Below are positions 42,795 through 53,164 of a DNA stretch of 64,000 bases, one piece after another. The stretch covers positions 631,501-695,500 of the forward strand of contig JBBBDQ010001270.1 in assembly GCA_037127315.1 (NCBI GenBank). Reading direction: 5' to 3'. This stretch comes from Ascarosepion bandense. Taxonomy: Eukaryota; Mollusca; Cephalopoda; Sepiida; Sepiidae. Below the pieces are notes generated by a model that was given only the letters and a program-made list of their open reading frames with translations, had not been told where the DNA came from and ran no database searches. Both the position numbers and the translations under genes were made by a program. How positions within the stretch are numbered: the stretch's first letter is position 1; every line of letters begins with the position of its first letter.

Positions 42795-43628
42795 TAAGTA
42801 GCATTTACTTTAGCCGAAGGTGAATGAGAAATAACAGGGAGGATGAAGAATTTTCTGAGATCAAGTGACAGCAACACCGGAAATACGATATATCCGGTTG
42901 CTAGCATTTACTTTAGCCGAAGGTGAATGAGAAATAACAGGGTGGATGAAGAATTTTCAGAGATCAAGTGACAGCAACACCGGAAATACGATATATCCGG
43001 TTGCTAGCATTTACTTTAGCCGAAGGTGAATGAGAAATAACAGGGGGGATGAAGAATTTTCAGAGATCAAGTGACAGCAACACCGGAAATACGATATATC
43101 CGGTTGCTAGCATTTACTTTAGCCGAAGGTGAATGAGAAATAACAGGGTGGATGTAGAATTTTCAGAGATCAAGTGACAGCAACACCGGAAATACGATAT
43201 ATCCGGTTGCTAGCATTTACTTTAGCCGAAGGTGAATGATAAATAACAGGGTGGATGAAGAATTTTCAGAGATCAAGTGACAGCAACACCGGAAATACGA
43301 TATATCCGGTTGCTAGCATTTACTTTAGCCGAAGGTGACTGAGAAATAACAGGGTGGATGAAGAATTTTCAGAGATCAAGTGACAGCAACACCGGAAATA
43401 AGATATATCCGGTTGCTAGCATTTACCTTAGCCGAAGGTGAATGAGAAATAACAGGGGGGGATGAAGAATTTTCAGAGATCAAGTGACAGCAACACCGGA
43501 AGTACGATATATCCGGTTGCTGGCATTTACCTTAGCCGAAGGTGAATGAGAAATAACAGGGGGGGATGAAGAATTTTCAGAGATCAAGTGACAGCAACAC
43601 CGGAAGTACGATATATCCGGTTGCTAGT
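42795..43628. repeat. Minisatellite, 103-bp unit with CCGG-bounded palindrome
   Basis: Eight head-to-tail units, about 97% alike, each with CTAGCATTTACTTTAGCCGA, GAGAAATAACAGGG(T/G)GGATG, GATCAAGTGACAGCAACA and the near-palindrome CCGGAAATACGATATATCCGG. Unit starts fall at 42,901 and 43,004 and every 103-104 bp after that. The last two units have an extra G run (GGGGGG). Confidence 0.95.
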
Positions 43629-43629
43629 A

Positions 43630-43860
43630 TATATTAACAGTGATGAGAGCGTTTTGGTAAACCTTTAGCAAGACAGTGACGTGTCTGTCAAGCGGCTTCG
43701 AAGATACAAAGTCGTATTGCCAGTCACCACAGAGGAGTGGGTGAATAGTCGAGTAGTTGGTCGGGGGTGGGGAGAGCTGACATAACAGACAATGTCCCGA
43801 GTATCACCTACCCACCTGGATAAGCAGGTGAGGCTCTGAATAAAGCACCTATCTATAATA
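43630..43860. other. Unrecognised intergenic segment
   Basis: Higher-complexity sequence (GACAGTGACGTGTCTGTCAA contains a short inverted repeat). No frame or family identified. Confidence 0.3.
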
Positions 43861-43861
43861 T

Positions 43862-44485
43862 GGACGGAAAGTGTGACACTAAGATCTAAAGGCGTATTGG
43901 GATGGCCAAAGACGCATTTAAAAAACGAAGCAGAGTAGTGAGAAACAGGTAAATTTCGTTGAAAACAAAGAAAAGAGTACTGGATTGTTAAATGATATAA
44001 GGCAACGAATGCTGGACAATCTCCTCAAAGATAAAGGAGAGACGCGAAGCAACATAAACAAAGAAAATATATACAGGTCTGTTATAGGGTATCTGTCTTA
44101 TAAAGCAGTGAATGCTGGCCAATCTCCTTAAAGATGAGGGAAAGATTCGGAACAACAGAAATATGGTTCTACAGGAGGATGCTGAGGATACCATGTACAG
44201 TGTGTGTGAGCAACGACGAGGTTTTGGAGGGAATGGAAATGAAAAGGAAATTTATAATTAATATTAGGAAAAGACAGCTGAAGTTTATGGGACATCTAAT
44301 GAGGAAGGAGGGCTTGGAGAATCTGATACTCATAGGGCGGATAGAGGAAAAAAAAACAGCACCTGTATGGCAGAGAAGGCTTTGGGAGAAATACCAAGAC
44401 AAAATTAAATTAAAGTATTCAAGGGATAGGAAGATGTGGTGGACCATGATTGCATATGTGTTGAAGGTAAACTGCAAATAAAAGA
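43862..44485 (+). pseudogene. LINE A copy, C-terminal half
   Basis: Reads RRIGMAKDAFKKRSRVV-like sequence with frameshifts, then a 115-codon open stretch at 44,134-44,480. It contains EIWFYRRMLRIPCTVCVSND, EVLEGMEMKRKFIINIRKRQ and LKFMGHLMRKEGLENLILIG, ending WWTMIAYVLKVN. This region of a non-LTR polymerase follows the RT fingers/palm. A ~75-bp part (CTGGACAATCTCCTCAAAGA) is duplicated before the open stretch. Confidence 0.85.
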
Positions 44486-44489
44486 AAAT

Positions 44490-45330
44490 AATTTTTTTTT
44501 TAATCATATCACCTCGAGCAAGGCGGTAACGCCACTGATGTGCAGGGGACTACGTAAGAGTGAAAAGATGAGAAAAGAGAAGGCTGGAAACCACATCCTA
44601 AACAGGGAACAAGGGATGAGCCTCTACACCTGTTCAATAGGCGTGGGTGGAGTGTGAACAGGGCGATAGTTTAGTCTATCTACTCCAATTGAAAATAAAA
44701 TAAATAAATAAAGAAAAAAGAAAAGTGAAAAGATTGGAAAAGAGAAAACCGGAAAACACATCCGAAACAGGGAAGAAGGGATGAGCCTCTACACCTGTTC
44801 AATAGACGAGGGTGGAGTGTGAAACGGGCGATAGTTTAGTCTATCTACTCCAATTGAAAAGAAAAAAAAAAAAAAGAAAAAAGAAAAGTGAAAAGATTGG
44901 AAATGAGAAAACCGGAAACCACATCCTATACAGGGAACAAGGGATGAGCCTCTACACCTGTTCAATAGGCGTGGGTGGAGTGTGAACCGGGCGATAGTTT
45001 AGTCTATCTACTCCAATTGAAAATAAAAAATAAAAATAAAAAAGAAAAGTGAAAAGATTGGAAATGAGAAAACCGGAAACCGCATCCTAAACAGGAAACA
45101 AGGGATGAGCCTCTACACCTGTTCAATAGGCGTGGGTGGAGTGTGAACCGGGCGATAGTTTAGTCTATCTACTCCAATTGAAAAGAAAAAGAAAAAAAAA
45201 GAAAAAAGAAAAGTGAAAAGATTGGAAATGAGAAAACCGGAAACCACATCCTAAACAGGGAAGAAGGGATGAGCCTCTACACCTGTTCAATAGAGGAGGG
45301 TGGAGTGTGAACCGGGCGATATGGGACACA
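44490..45330 (-). repeat. LINE tail amplified as ~163-bp tandem units
   Basis: Starts with an inverted LINE terminus (TTTTAATCATATCACCTCGA GCAAGGCGG). The segment GGAAACCACATCCTAAACAG / GGATGAGCCTCTACACCTGT / GTGTGAACCGGGCGATAGTT / TCTATCTACTCCAATTG then recurs five times with A/AAG-rich links (unit starts near 44,565, 44,730, 44,895, 45,056 and 45,219). A single unamplified version is at 38,750-38,875. Confidence 0.9.
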
Positions 45331-45856
45331 GGAGTCGATTTCTTATTTCTCTCCGTGGCGTTTGTTTTATCGTGTTACCTTGTGAGCATACAGGAGAACC
45401 TTCCCAAGTTTGAGTCTGAGTTTCGTTTAACGGCATATCAAGATCTCTGTGGGTTATTTAATGCCAAAAACGTGGGGTTTTCAGGGAATTTTTTAATGTT
45501 CGGTTATAGTGAGTAGGTTGGTTTAGTCAGATTTGGATGAAATTTTTTTTTTTTTTTTTTTTAAAGAAAAATCCAGATGTCTCCTGGTTTTGTATTTTTG
45601 AATAGGTCCTTTAAAATGAGAGAAAGAAGGTTTGGTTCGTTTCTTTTTTACAGTATATCAACCTTAGTAGGTTGTTTAATGTCGACAAGGTTTTTACAAT
45701 ATATTCATATGAAAAGAATATGTATTCTTTGTAAGAAATGAGTTTGTACATCAGGTTTTATTGGCGTATTTTTGTAAAGAGGGATTTGTCGAGAGTCAGA
45801 TGTGTTACTGGTAGATATATTGATAATATACACGCTAAAAAGTCGGCCTTCTTCTA
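45331..45856 (+). repeat. Dispersed repeat S, copy 1
   Basis: CGTTTAACGGCATATCAAGA ... GGTTATTTAATGCCAAAAAC matches 59,455-59,500 (TTTAGCGGGATATCAACATC, GGTCATTTAATGCCGAAATA); one reading gives YQDLCGLFNA vs YQHLYGSFNA. After the SINE B insertion the similarity resumes at about 46,165 (ATAGTGTTTTG...GGGATTAACTATTTA vs 59,632). Superfamily unknown. Confidence 0.5.
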
Positions 45857-45990
45857 CCGAGCGCCCATAGCCCAGAGGTAGAATCACCGACTGACGCCAA
45901 TTCGGTCGGGTTTCAATTCTGGGTTAAAAACAATCGGAGTCTAACCGTACTGATGGGCTGTGATACAGCGGAACAGATCTGTCTGCGGAT

Positions 45991-46036
<46 letters not shown>
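45857..46036 (+). mobile_element. SINE B copy with (AT)n tail
   Basis: GCGCCCATAGCCCAGAGGTA (box A: TAGCCCAGAGG) and CGGTCGGGTTTCAATTCTGG (box B) show a tRNA-like head of about 75 bases. The shared body CTAACCGTACTGATGGGCTG..ACAGATCTGT follows, then (AT)n from 45,993. Confidence 0.85.
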
Positions 46037-46042
<6 letters not shown>

Positions 46043-46770
46043 TGTTAATATTTTTCTCCTTTATAAATATATTGCTGGTAATATTTTTTTGATCCAAAAA
46101 TGTATTTGCTGGTAATATTTTTTTCTCCCAAAATTTATTGCTGGAATTTTCATTATAAAATCTATTTTTATAATTTCATAGTGTTTTGACCCCAGTTTTG
46201 GGATTAACTATTTATCCATAGCTGGGACCCTAACAGGTGCTACCACTCCGAGTCAGGGTGGACCTGGGAACAACAGTAATTATGAGGTGGTTTTATGCTC
46301 CCCAACACTTTCCAATTAGAGGTCTTGCTGCTAGATGCACTTTATTGTCAAACCCAGGACCCAGATGAAATTTATCGTAATATCCAGGATGCTTCATTAG
46401 GTATTTTTTCCCCTCTGCAGAGGTGCAGTCGGCGTACTCTGAAATCCTAACCAACAGATTGATCTATCTCTGCGTTCGGTCCACAAGGACGTGCTTGCAA
46501 AAGGAATGTAACATGCGATAATCATTAGCCGGTCTGTTGAAAGCTTTGGCGAAGACCGTGTTGCATGTTTACAAATTAAATTTCAAGTCAGTTAATTTTT
46601 CTCAAATAACGTTTCAGAAAAGTACGTTTTATTTTTGAAAAAAAAATTTGATAAGAAGAAATATGTGGCGTTGGCAGATTTCTCAATATAGACGAATTTA
46701 TAGGTGTTACTGATAAGTAGAAACATTTTGTAAGTTTAAATTCGGATTGAAAACAACAAGATATTTTTAA
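46037..46770. other. Repeat S remainder and unrecognised DNA
   Basis: 46,060-46,150 has three copies of TTGCTGGTAATATTTTTTT. 46,165-46,230 matches repeat S. 46,200-46,520 (GCTGGGACCCTAACAGGTGC, CAGAGGTGCAGTCGGCG) is complex but unrecognised and without an open frame. Confidence 0.4.
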
Positions 46771-46774
46771 AAAC

Positions 46775-47410
46775 ATTTTCATCGGAAGCAAGGCAATACT
46801 CCCACTGGTTTGCTGGGGGTTACAGTGAGAAAAAAGCGGGAAAATGAAAGAGGGAACACATTTCAAGGGATGTCGAAGAAAGGATAATAGAAAGATGAGG
46901 ATAAAAATATAGGAGATAGTAATTAATGTTGCATTTAAACTTTTGGAGATTGTAGCTGTCGGGGAAGCAAGTATAGAAAAGAAAAAAAACAAGTTACAGG
47001 AGATGTCGAAGAAAGGATAATAGAAAGATGAGAATCAAGGAGATAGAAGATGGTAATTGACGTTGGATTTAAACATCTGGAAATAGTAGCTGTCAGGGAA
47101 GCAAGTATAGAAAAGAAAAAAAACAAGTTACAGGAGATGTCGAAGAAAGGATAATAGAAAGATGAGAATCAAGGAGATAGAAGATGGCAATTGATGTTGC
47201 ACTTAAACTTTTAGAGATTGTAGCTGTCGGGGAAGCAAGTATAGAAAAGGTAAAAACAAGGTACAGGTGATGTCGAAGAAAAGGATAATAGAAAGATGAG
47301 AATCAAGGAGATAGAAGATGGCAATTGATGTTGCATTTAAACCTTTTGAAGATTGTAGCTGTCAGGGAAGCAAGTATAGAAAAGAAAAAAAAGAGTAGAA
47401 GTGGAGGTTA
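46775..47410 (-). pseudogene. LINE B tail with 3-4 tandem ~130-bp units
   Basis: Inverted terminus ATTTTCATCGGAAGCAAGGC ... GCTGGGGGTTACAG. Then units with GATGTCGAAGAAAGGATAAT, AGATGAGAATCAAGGAGATA, GTTGCATTTAAAC and TGTAGCTGTC(G/A)GGGAAGCAAG near 46,872, 47,007, 47,138 and 47,270. The same unit, in plus orientation, forms the array at 15.53-15.9 kb. Confidence 0.85.
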
Positions 47411-47458
47411 TATTTGACTATTTTGACGGTAAAAGGGTGGGACTTACTTTCTTATGTA

Positions 47459-48063
47459 CAGTACTTTGCCAAAGTATTAGGACAAAAACTATTCTATCTT
47501 TTATGAGGCTTATTGACAGAAAATAAACATTTTAATTAAAGTAACCTTATTTGATTTACTCTTGTTAAATTCTTTAACAAGAAAAATACTTGTTACAAAA
47601 TAAATTTAATATTTAGTATAATAACCTTTTGCTTTGATCACAGCCTTTATTCTGTCATGCATTGACATCACAAGCTTCTTCAGTCTATCTAATGATATCT
47701 CCTGCCAAGCAGCTTGTATTTGTTCCCTAAGTGTGTCTTGCTAAGTAACATTAGATTTATAAATTTTTTTATCCAAAATATCCCATAGATGTTCAATAGG
47801 ATTGAGATCAGGGCTTTGTGGGAGCCAATTCAAATTCCGAAGCCTCCCTTCCTCTTCCTTTTTAGTTAAATAATTCTTACAAATGTTTAGCTTTTCATCC
47901 TGTATTTGAATTTCTGTGAGGGTTTTAGGAAAATCACCCCAGCCCTAATACTTTTGCACACTACCGGTAGTGTGCAAAAGTGTTAGGACGGAGGTTTAAA
48001 TTTTATTTTGATGCCCCATGAAAGATAAAATAGTTCTTGTCCTAATACTTTTGCACAGTACTG
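47459..48063 (-). mobile_element. Tc1-like element relic with TIRs and transposase C-terminus
   Basis: Outer ends CAGTACTTTGCCAAAGTATT and, inverted, CAGTACTGTGCAAAAGTATT; both flanked by TA (target duplication). On the minus strand (about 47,940 to 47,600) a transposase tail reads NWLPQSPDLNPIEHLWDILD, containing the third catalytic residue region (SPDLNPIEHLW), then KLVMSMHDRIKAVIKAKGYY and a stop. One internal stop after KSNVT. The N-terminal two thirds are deleted. An inner inverted TIR pair sits at 47,948-47,990. Confidence 0.92.
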
Positions 48064-48065
48064 TA

Positions 48066-48450
48066 TATTGCTTATTCGAAGGATTATATTTTTAAAAAAT
48101 CAATTTTTAAATTTAAGGGTCGCTTTTTTTTTAGGTGTCCATTTTAAAGTCTCTGAATTCTACATTGTAGTAGTTTCATTATTCATTTTTACGAGTGGTT
48201 CCATCTTATTCTTTCGTAGTAAAAGTTGGACGACATATTTTCTAGGTAAAAATATATCACGTGTGAACATAGTAGCAAGAATAAGCGACTGTATGTAATG
48301 GCGATAAGATACACAGGTAAAACGGCACACCCATTTCATTAGAGAACATTAAAAAATAAATTGACTGGGTGGGACATTTCAACTCCACCCATGATTCTTA
48401 TTCGACCGAGTTTATCTTTTATGAATTCATTACAAATATACGAAGTTTTG
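48066..48450. other. Unrecognised intergenic DNA
   Basis: A 76-codon hydrophobic frame at 48,068-48,298 has no recognisable feature and starts right at the edge of the Tc1 relic. I do not call it a gene. Confidence 0.35.
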
Positions 48451-48451
48451 A

Positions 48452-48780
48452 TATTCGGGTCAATTTTTTTTACATTGTTTGGACTGCTATCCTAATCTTT
48501 ATTGCCATATTCACGACGTTTCTGCCGTTGAACGCTCCGGCCTTATTCAGTTGATTAAAATAACAAACTAAACCCTTTCTTTCGATCACTGGGGTATATT
48601 GTTCTTGTTCCGTGAGCCATGCCACTTCCAGATATCTTAGTGGTCTCACTTTAACTTTACTCTCTAAGTTATTTGTTCACCACTGCTGTAGCCGCGTTTT
48701 GAACTCACAACTCTTTGCACTCGTTATATCTAACCGACGCTTTTATCCACTAGGCCATGAGGAACCGGATAAATAATTTG
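48452..48780 (-). mobile_element. SINE D copy 1 (tRNA-derived)
   Basis: The minus-strand head GGTTCCTCATGGCCTAGTGG (box A: TGGCCTAGTGG) and box B GAGTTCAAAACGC are tRNA-like. Then GGCTACAGCAGTGGTGAACA, and a 3' part CTGAATAAGGCC...GGCAGAAACGTCG and AGGATAGCAGTCCAAACAAT. Confidence 0.8.
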
Positions 48781-48879
48781 GAGAGTTAAGTTAAAGGGAG
48801 ATAATTAAGGCATCCGTAAATGACATGGTTCATAGAACGAGAACAATATGCCTGAGTAAATCAAAATAAAGTGTTCACA

Positions 48880-49155
48880 GTATTTACATTATTCGGACTG
48901 TTGTCCTCATCTTTCTTGCCATTTGTACGACGTTTCGGCCGTTGTATGCTCTGGCCTTCTTCAGGTGCTAGGCATTTCGAACCGAACCCTTTATTACAAT
49001 CAATGGGTATATGAATTCCATTCTTTGCCTAATGCCTTTTCTGGAAGTCATGCGTTATCTCCCTCTAACCCTATAAGTTACTTGTTCACCACTGCTGTAG
49101 CCTGGGATAGAACTCACAACTCTTTGAGTTAAGGCACAGAAACTAACCAACGTCT
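48880..49155 (-). mobile_element. SINE D copy 2
   Basis: The box B region (GAGTTCTATCCCAGGC), the CTACAGCAGTGGTGAACAAG body and the 3' motif CCTGAAGAAGGCC...GGCCGAAACGTCG, then GATGAGGACAACAGTCCGAA. The GGCC/GGCC stem is intact in this copy. The head is partly lost. Confidence 0.8.
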
Positions 49156-49237
49156 ATTATTATTATTTTTAAATTTTTCGGACTTATAAACCTGGTGTCC
49201 AGTTACCCATTTTTACCAGAGTTCATATTGCAATTTT

Positions 49238-49640
49238 GTTTATGTTAATGGTTTTCTGTAGCATTTTTGATGTTAATGGTTTTCTCTAGTATTTTTGATG
49301 TTAATGGTTTTCTCTAGTATTTTTTATGTTAATTGTTTTCTCTAGTATTTTTTATGTTAATTGTTTTCTCTAGTATTTTTTATGTTAATGGTTTTCTCTA
49401 GTATTTTTTATGTTAATGGTTTTCTCTAGTATTTTTTATGTTAATGGTTTTCTCTTGTATTTTTTATGTTAATGGTTTTCTCTAGTATTTTTGATGTTAA
49501 TGGTTTTCTCTAGTATTTTTGATGTTAATGGTTTTATCCAGTATTTTTTGATGTTAATGGTTTTCTCTAGTATTTTTTGATGTTAATGGTTTTCTCTAAT
49601 ATTTTTTGATGTTAATGGTTTTCTCTAGTATTTTTTTTTT
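49238..49640. repeat. Minisatellite, ~28-29-bp unit
   Basis: About thirteen units of GTTAATGGTTTTCTCTAGTA plus TTTTTTAT or TTTTTGAT. Length varies only in the T run. Confidence 0.95.
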
Positions 49641-50380
49641 TACCAGAGCTCATATTGCAATTTTTGACACGAATGATTTTCTCTTACACTCCGTATTACT
49701 GGTTCCCATATTGTGTTCATCTCTCTGCTTGGTCGGCTTAGGAGATTTTTGAAGCCTAACATATGTGCTGATTACTTAAATTTATGTAGTTTCTAGTGGT
49801 GTTCTCTATCTATTATGTCGACTTCATCCCACAAGGGAAGGTGATCACCTTTCTCCCTCCATAAAAAAAGGGTCACTGGAAATTAGGTTTATAAGTTTCA
49901 AAAATTCAGTTGTTCTTGTCCTTAAGGATACATGGCCCAGTGGATATAGACGCTGATGTAAGAAAGATGAGGACAATAGTCCGAATAATGTATGTAGTGT
50001 AAATAATAACTCGTCTCAGAACTATAGACAAATATCAAGGAAAAATTGTTTTTATATATCAGTTATTTTCTAGGCCTGAAATTATAAATCTATAGCTTCA
50101 GTGGTAATAAATGTAAAAATAAAAAATATCGAATCAGTATTATTATTACATATGCCGACAGTAACTCAGACAAAATGGCGTCTTTATTAGCCGCCATTTT
50201 AAAACTATGTCCGTTTCTCATGAGTCCTCCCCGAGGGCTTGTGAAATTGAACAGACGTTAAATTAACAGCAAGAAACTCCACGTGCTTCCGGTTTCGAAA
50301 GGCGAGCAACAATATTGTTTACGAAACAAGTATGAACATCCGTTTTTTAAAAGTAAGGGAATTCTAGTTATGTTTAACTC
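49641..50380. other. Intergenic DNA with a SINE D fragment
   Basis: 49,925-50,010 has a SINE D head (CATGGCCCAGTGGATATAGA) joined directly to the SINE D tail (AAGAAAGATGAGGACAATAG, GTCCGAATAATG), an internally deleted copy in plus orientation. 50,170-50,200 has AAAATGGCGTC and GCCGCCATTTT, an imperfect inverted pair. Confidence 0.5.
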
Positions 50381-50619
50381 CTTCTATGTGCCATGTTCTT
50401 TCAGGGCGTTGGCGATTATGACTCTCCACAGTTTCCTCTCCTTTGTAGGTCTTAATAAATTTTCTCTTTGTTATTTCTCCTAAACCTTATTCAATGATAA
50501 GCATGGCTGTATCTGACTGCCGGGCACACCGGGCACGGGTCCGGGCCGATCCGTGCAATCATAGTGAAAATCCGGACAAGGAAAAATGTCTTCGTCAGAA
50601 ATCAAACTAAACAATTCAC

Positions 50620-50660
<41 letters not shown>

Positions 50661-51118
50661 AAAACGAAGAAAACATCCGAATGAACGCAGTAAAAATCTG
50701 TTTATTTATTAATCTTTTGGGAAAAAAGACTGGTTATACTCAGAAAGTCCGAACCCGATTTCCTGCTTTTGTGTGGCTAATTTTCATTGGAATAGCCGAA
50801 AAAATCCGCAAAAATCATAGTTTCTGGAAACGGATGACACTGATGACGTCATCACATTGTCAACTAATAAATCCGGGTAATTTTCTTTGTGTCCGCTGAT
50901 TTTTAGCATCAGCTACGGTCCTGAAGTATGTTATACTTTATTTTTTCTTTTGTGGTTGCTTTCAAATTGTCTTGTGAGTATCAAATTTTCCAAGCTCTTT
51001 TTCCTCGTTATGTACACTAGAACTTTCAACTTTCTCTTCCAGATGTTAAGTATAAGTTACTTTTTCTGTTTCCATATTCTCTAAAACTTAATCGTTCATG
51101 GTATTTACCGCATCATTC
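50380..51118 (-). pseudogene. LINE A 3' fragments separated by foreign DNA
   Basis: 50,385-50,468 is the inverted LINE A terminus (TATGTGCCATGTTCTTTCAG GGCG). 50,915-51,118 carries the inverted KSLENLI/EVLE/NDEV region (CCAAGCTCTTTTTCCTCGTT). Between them lies a segment with CCGGGCACGGGTCCGGGCCG and (GAAA)n at 50,619-50,661. Confidence 0.65.
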
Positions 51119-51282
51119 TGTAGAATCATATCGCCCTAAGCAAGGCAGTTTACTGCCACTGTTGTGCAGGGGGTTACAATGGGGGAAAGTGATGAGAAAG
51201 AGTGGCAGGTTATAGGGGTGTCAGAAAGTGGGTCAGAGAAGGATGAGAATACTGATGAGAGTGGAGTGGATGAAGGAAGGAG

Positions 51283-51332
<50 letters not shown>

Positions 51333-51447
51333 CAAGTTAGTGAGATATCAGATGACTATTGACATTATATTTAGATTCTCGGAGAATATATCTGTTGGGG
51401 AAGCAAGTAAAGGGAATGGAATTCTACAGGCGGGAAGATGATATTCA
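51119..51447 (-). pseudogene. LINE B 3' fragment
   Basis: Inverted terminus AATCATATCGCCCTAAGCAA GGCAG..., GTGCAGGGGGTTACA, a (GA)n run (51,290-51,328), GACATTATATTTAGATTCTC and the inverted LWNSLP start (GGAATTCTACAGGCGGGAAG). It is cut exactly where the Helitron fragment begins. Confidence 0.75.
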
Positions 51448-51489
51448 GAAGTTTCAAGGTTGCAGTTCTTACAATAGTACAGAAAATCG

Positions 51490-51534
<45 letters not shown>

Positions 51535-51915
51535 AGATGTTTGTGTACGTGTCTGGTTATCTGTCTGTATGTCTGTATTTTTTCAGCCCTTTTATTTTAG
51601 TTCTTGCTTCGAGTTTGGCTCTAAGTAGGTATAATTGTAGTTCTTAGTCTCAGCCATGATACCATTTCATCAGAGGATTTTTTTAGCCTTCAAAATTCAG
51701 TTTACGACGAAAAACACTTATTTGATATTGATACAAAGAAATCAAAATTTGACTTACATCCATTCATTTTTCTTTCAATCTACGGTTTGGCTTTAACTGG
51801 AAATAACTATTGCTTTTAGTCTTTCGTGCCAACGTCCAAAGAGTCTGAGTTCCAGGATCATGGATTAGTTTTAAAGCTTTCATTACACCCGAGCAACGTT
51901 GGGCTATACTGCTAG
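51448..51915 (+). mobile_element. Helitron copy 4, 5'-truncated
   Basis: Starts at GATATTCAGAAGTTTCAAGG, inside the family consensus, and has all the 3' half: (AT)n, TTTAGTTCTTGCTTCGAGTT, TACGACGAAAAACACTTATT and CCCGAGCAACGTTGGGCTAT ACTGCTAG, then T. The 3' end abuts the 107/320-bp array. Confidence 0.85.
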
Positions 51916-51929
51916 TTATAGAATAAAAA

Positions 51930-53095
51930 TAAATAGAAGACAGAATAGGAAGCACAAGAAGTAGTTTGAACTATAAAACGATGAGACATGGCTCTTGTGT
52001 ATGGATCAGTTATAGCAAATTTATTACAGGAGATAAGGAAATTGAATATAGAATAGGCTGAACTACAGGTCGTTTGAACTGTAAAATAAGACCTTGTCTT
52101 GGTGTATGGATCAGTTATAACAAATTTAGTACAGAGATGAGGAAATTGAACATAGAATAGGTCGCAGTAGAGGTAGTTTGAACTGTAAAATGATGAGACA
52201 TTGCCTTGGTGTATGGATCAGTTATAACAAATTTAGTATAGAAGATAAGGAAATTGAACACAGAACAGGCTGTATTAGAGGTAGTTTGAACAGAAAAATG
52301 ATGAGACATTGCCTTGGTGTATGGATCAGTTATAGCAAATTTATTACAGGAGATAAGGAAATTGAATATAGAATAGGCTGAACTACAGGTCGTTTGAACT
52401 GTAAAATAAGACCTTGTCTTGGTGTATGGATCAGTTATAACAAATTTAGTACAGAGATGAGGAAATTGAACATAGAATAGGTCGCAGTAGAGGTAGTTTG
52501 AACTGTAAAATGATGAGACATTGCCTTGGTGTATGGATCAGTTATAACAAATTTAGTATAGAAGATAAGGAAATTGAACACAGAACAGGCTGTATTAGAG
52601 GTAGTTTGAACAGAAAAATGATGAGACATTGCCTTGGTGTATGGATCAGTTATAGCAAATTTATTACAGGAGATAAGGAAATTGAATATAGAATAGGCTG
52701 AACTACAGGTCGTTTGAACTGTAAAATAAGACCTTGTCTTGGTGTATGGATCAGTTATAACAAATTTAGTACAGAGATGAGGAAATTGAACATAGAATAG
52801 GTCGCAGTAGAGGTAGTTTGAACTGTAAAATGATGAGACATTGCCTTGGTGTATGGATCAGTTATAACAAATTTAGTATAGAAGATAAGGAAATTGAACA
52901 CAGAACAGGCTGTATTAGAGGTAGTTTGAACAGAAAAATGATGAGACATTGCCTTGATGTATGGATCAGTTATAGCAAATTTAGTATAGGAGATAAGAAA
53001 ATTGAACATAAAATAGCCGCACTAGAGGTGGTTTGAACTGTAAAATGATAAGACATTGCCTTTGTGTATGGAATAGTTATAATATAAAACCAAGT
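51930..53095. repeat. Higher-order tandem repeat: 107-bp monomers in a 320-bp trimer
   Basis: Monomers of ~107 bp share GTTTGAACTGTAAAATGATG, GACATTGCCTTGGTGTATGG, ATCAGTTATAACAAATTTAG and AAGGAAATTGAAC. Three distinct monomers form a 320-bp block repeated three times with near identity (same points at 52,178 / 52,498 / 52,818). Single diverged monomers flank both ends. Small ORFs of 60-84 codons recur with the period and are by-products of the repeat. Confidence 0.95.
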
Positions 53096-53164
53096 GAAAA
53101 GAATTAACCTAAAATCATGTGTAATGTACTTATGTAGCATTTTTAGTTCAATACTTTCATATAG

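Noticed and set aside
42795..43628. Ribozyme in the 103-bp array
   Set aside because: No CTGANGA or GAAA core on either strand in the right order; only the CCGG palindrome was found.
45857..45935. Functional tRNA gene
   Set aside because: The cloverleaf is incomplete and the head is followed by the shared SINE B body; the second copy at 29.55 kb confirms a SINE.
52115..53036. Six ORFs of 64-84 codons repeated every 320 bp
   Set aside because: Identical by-products of the higher-order tandem repeat; no start context, splice sites or codon bias.
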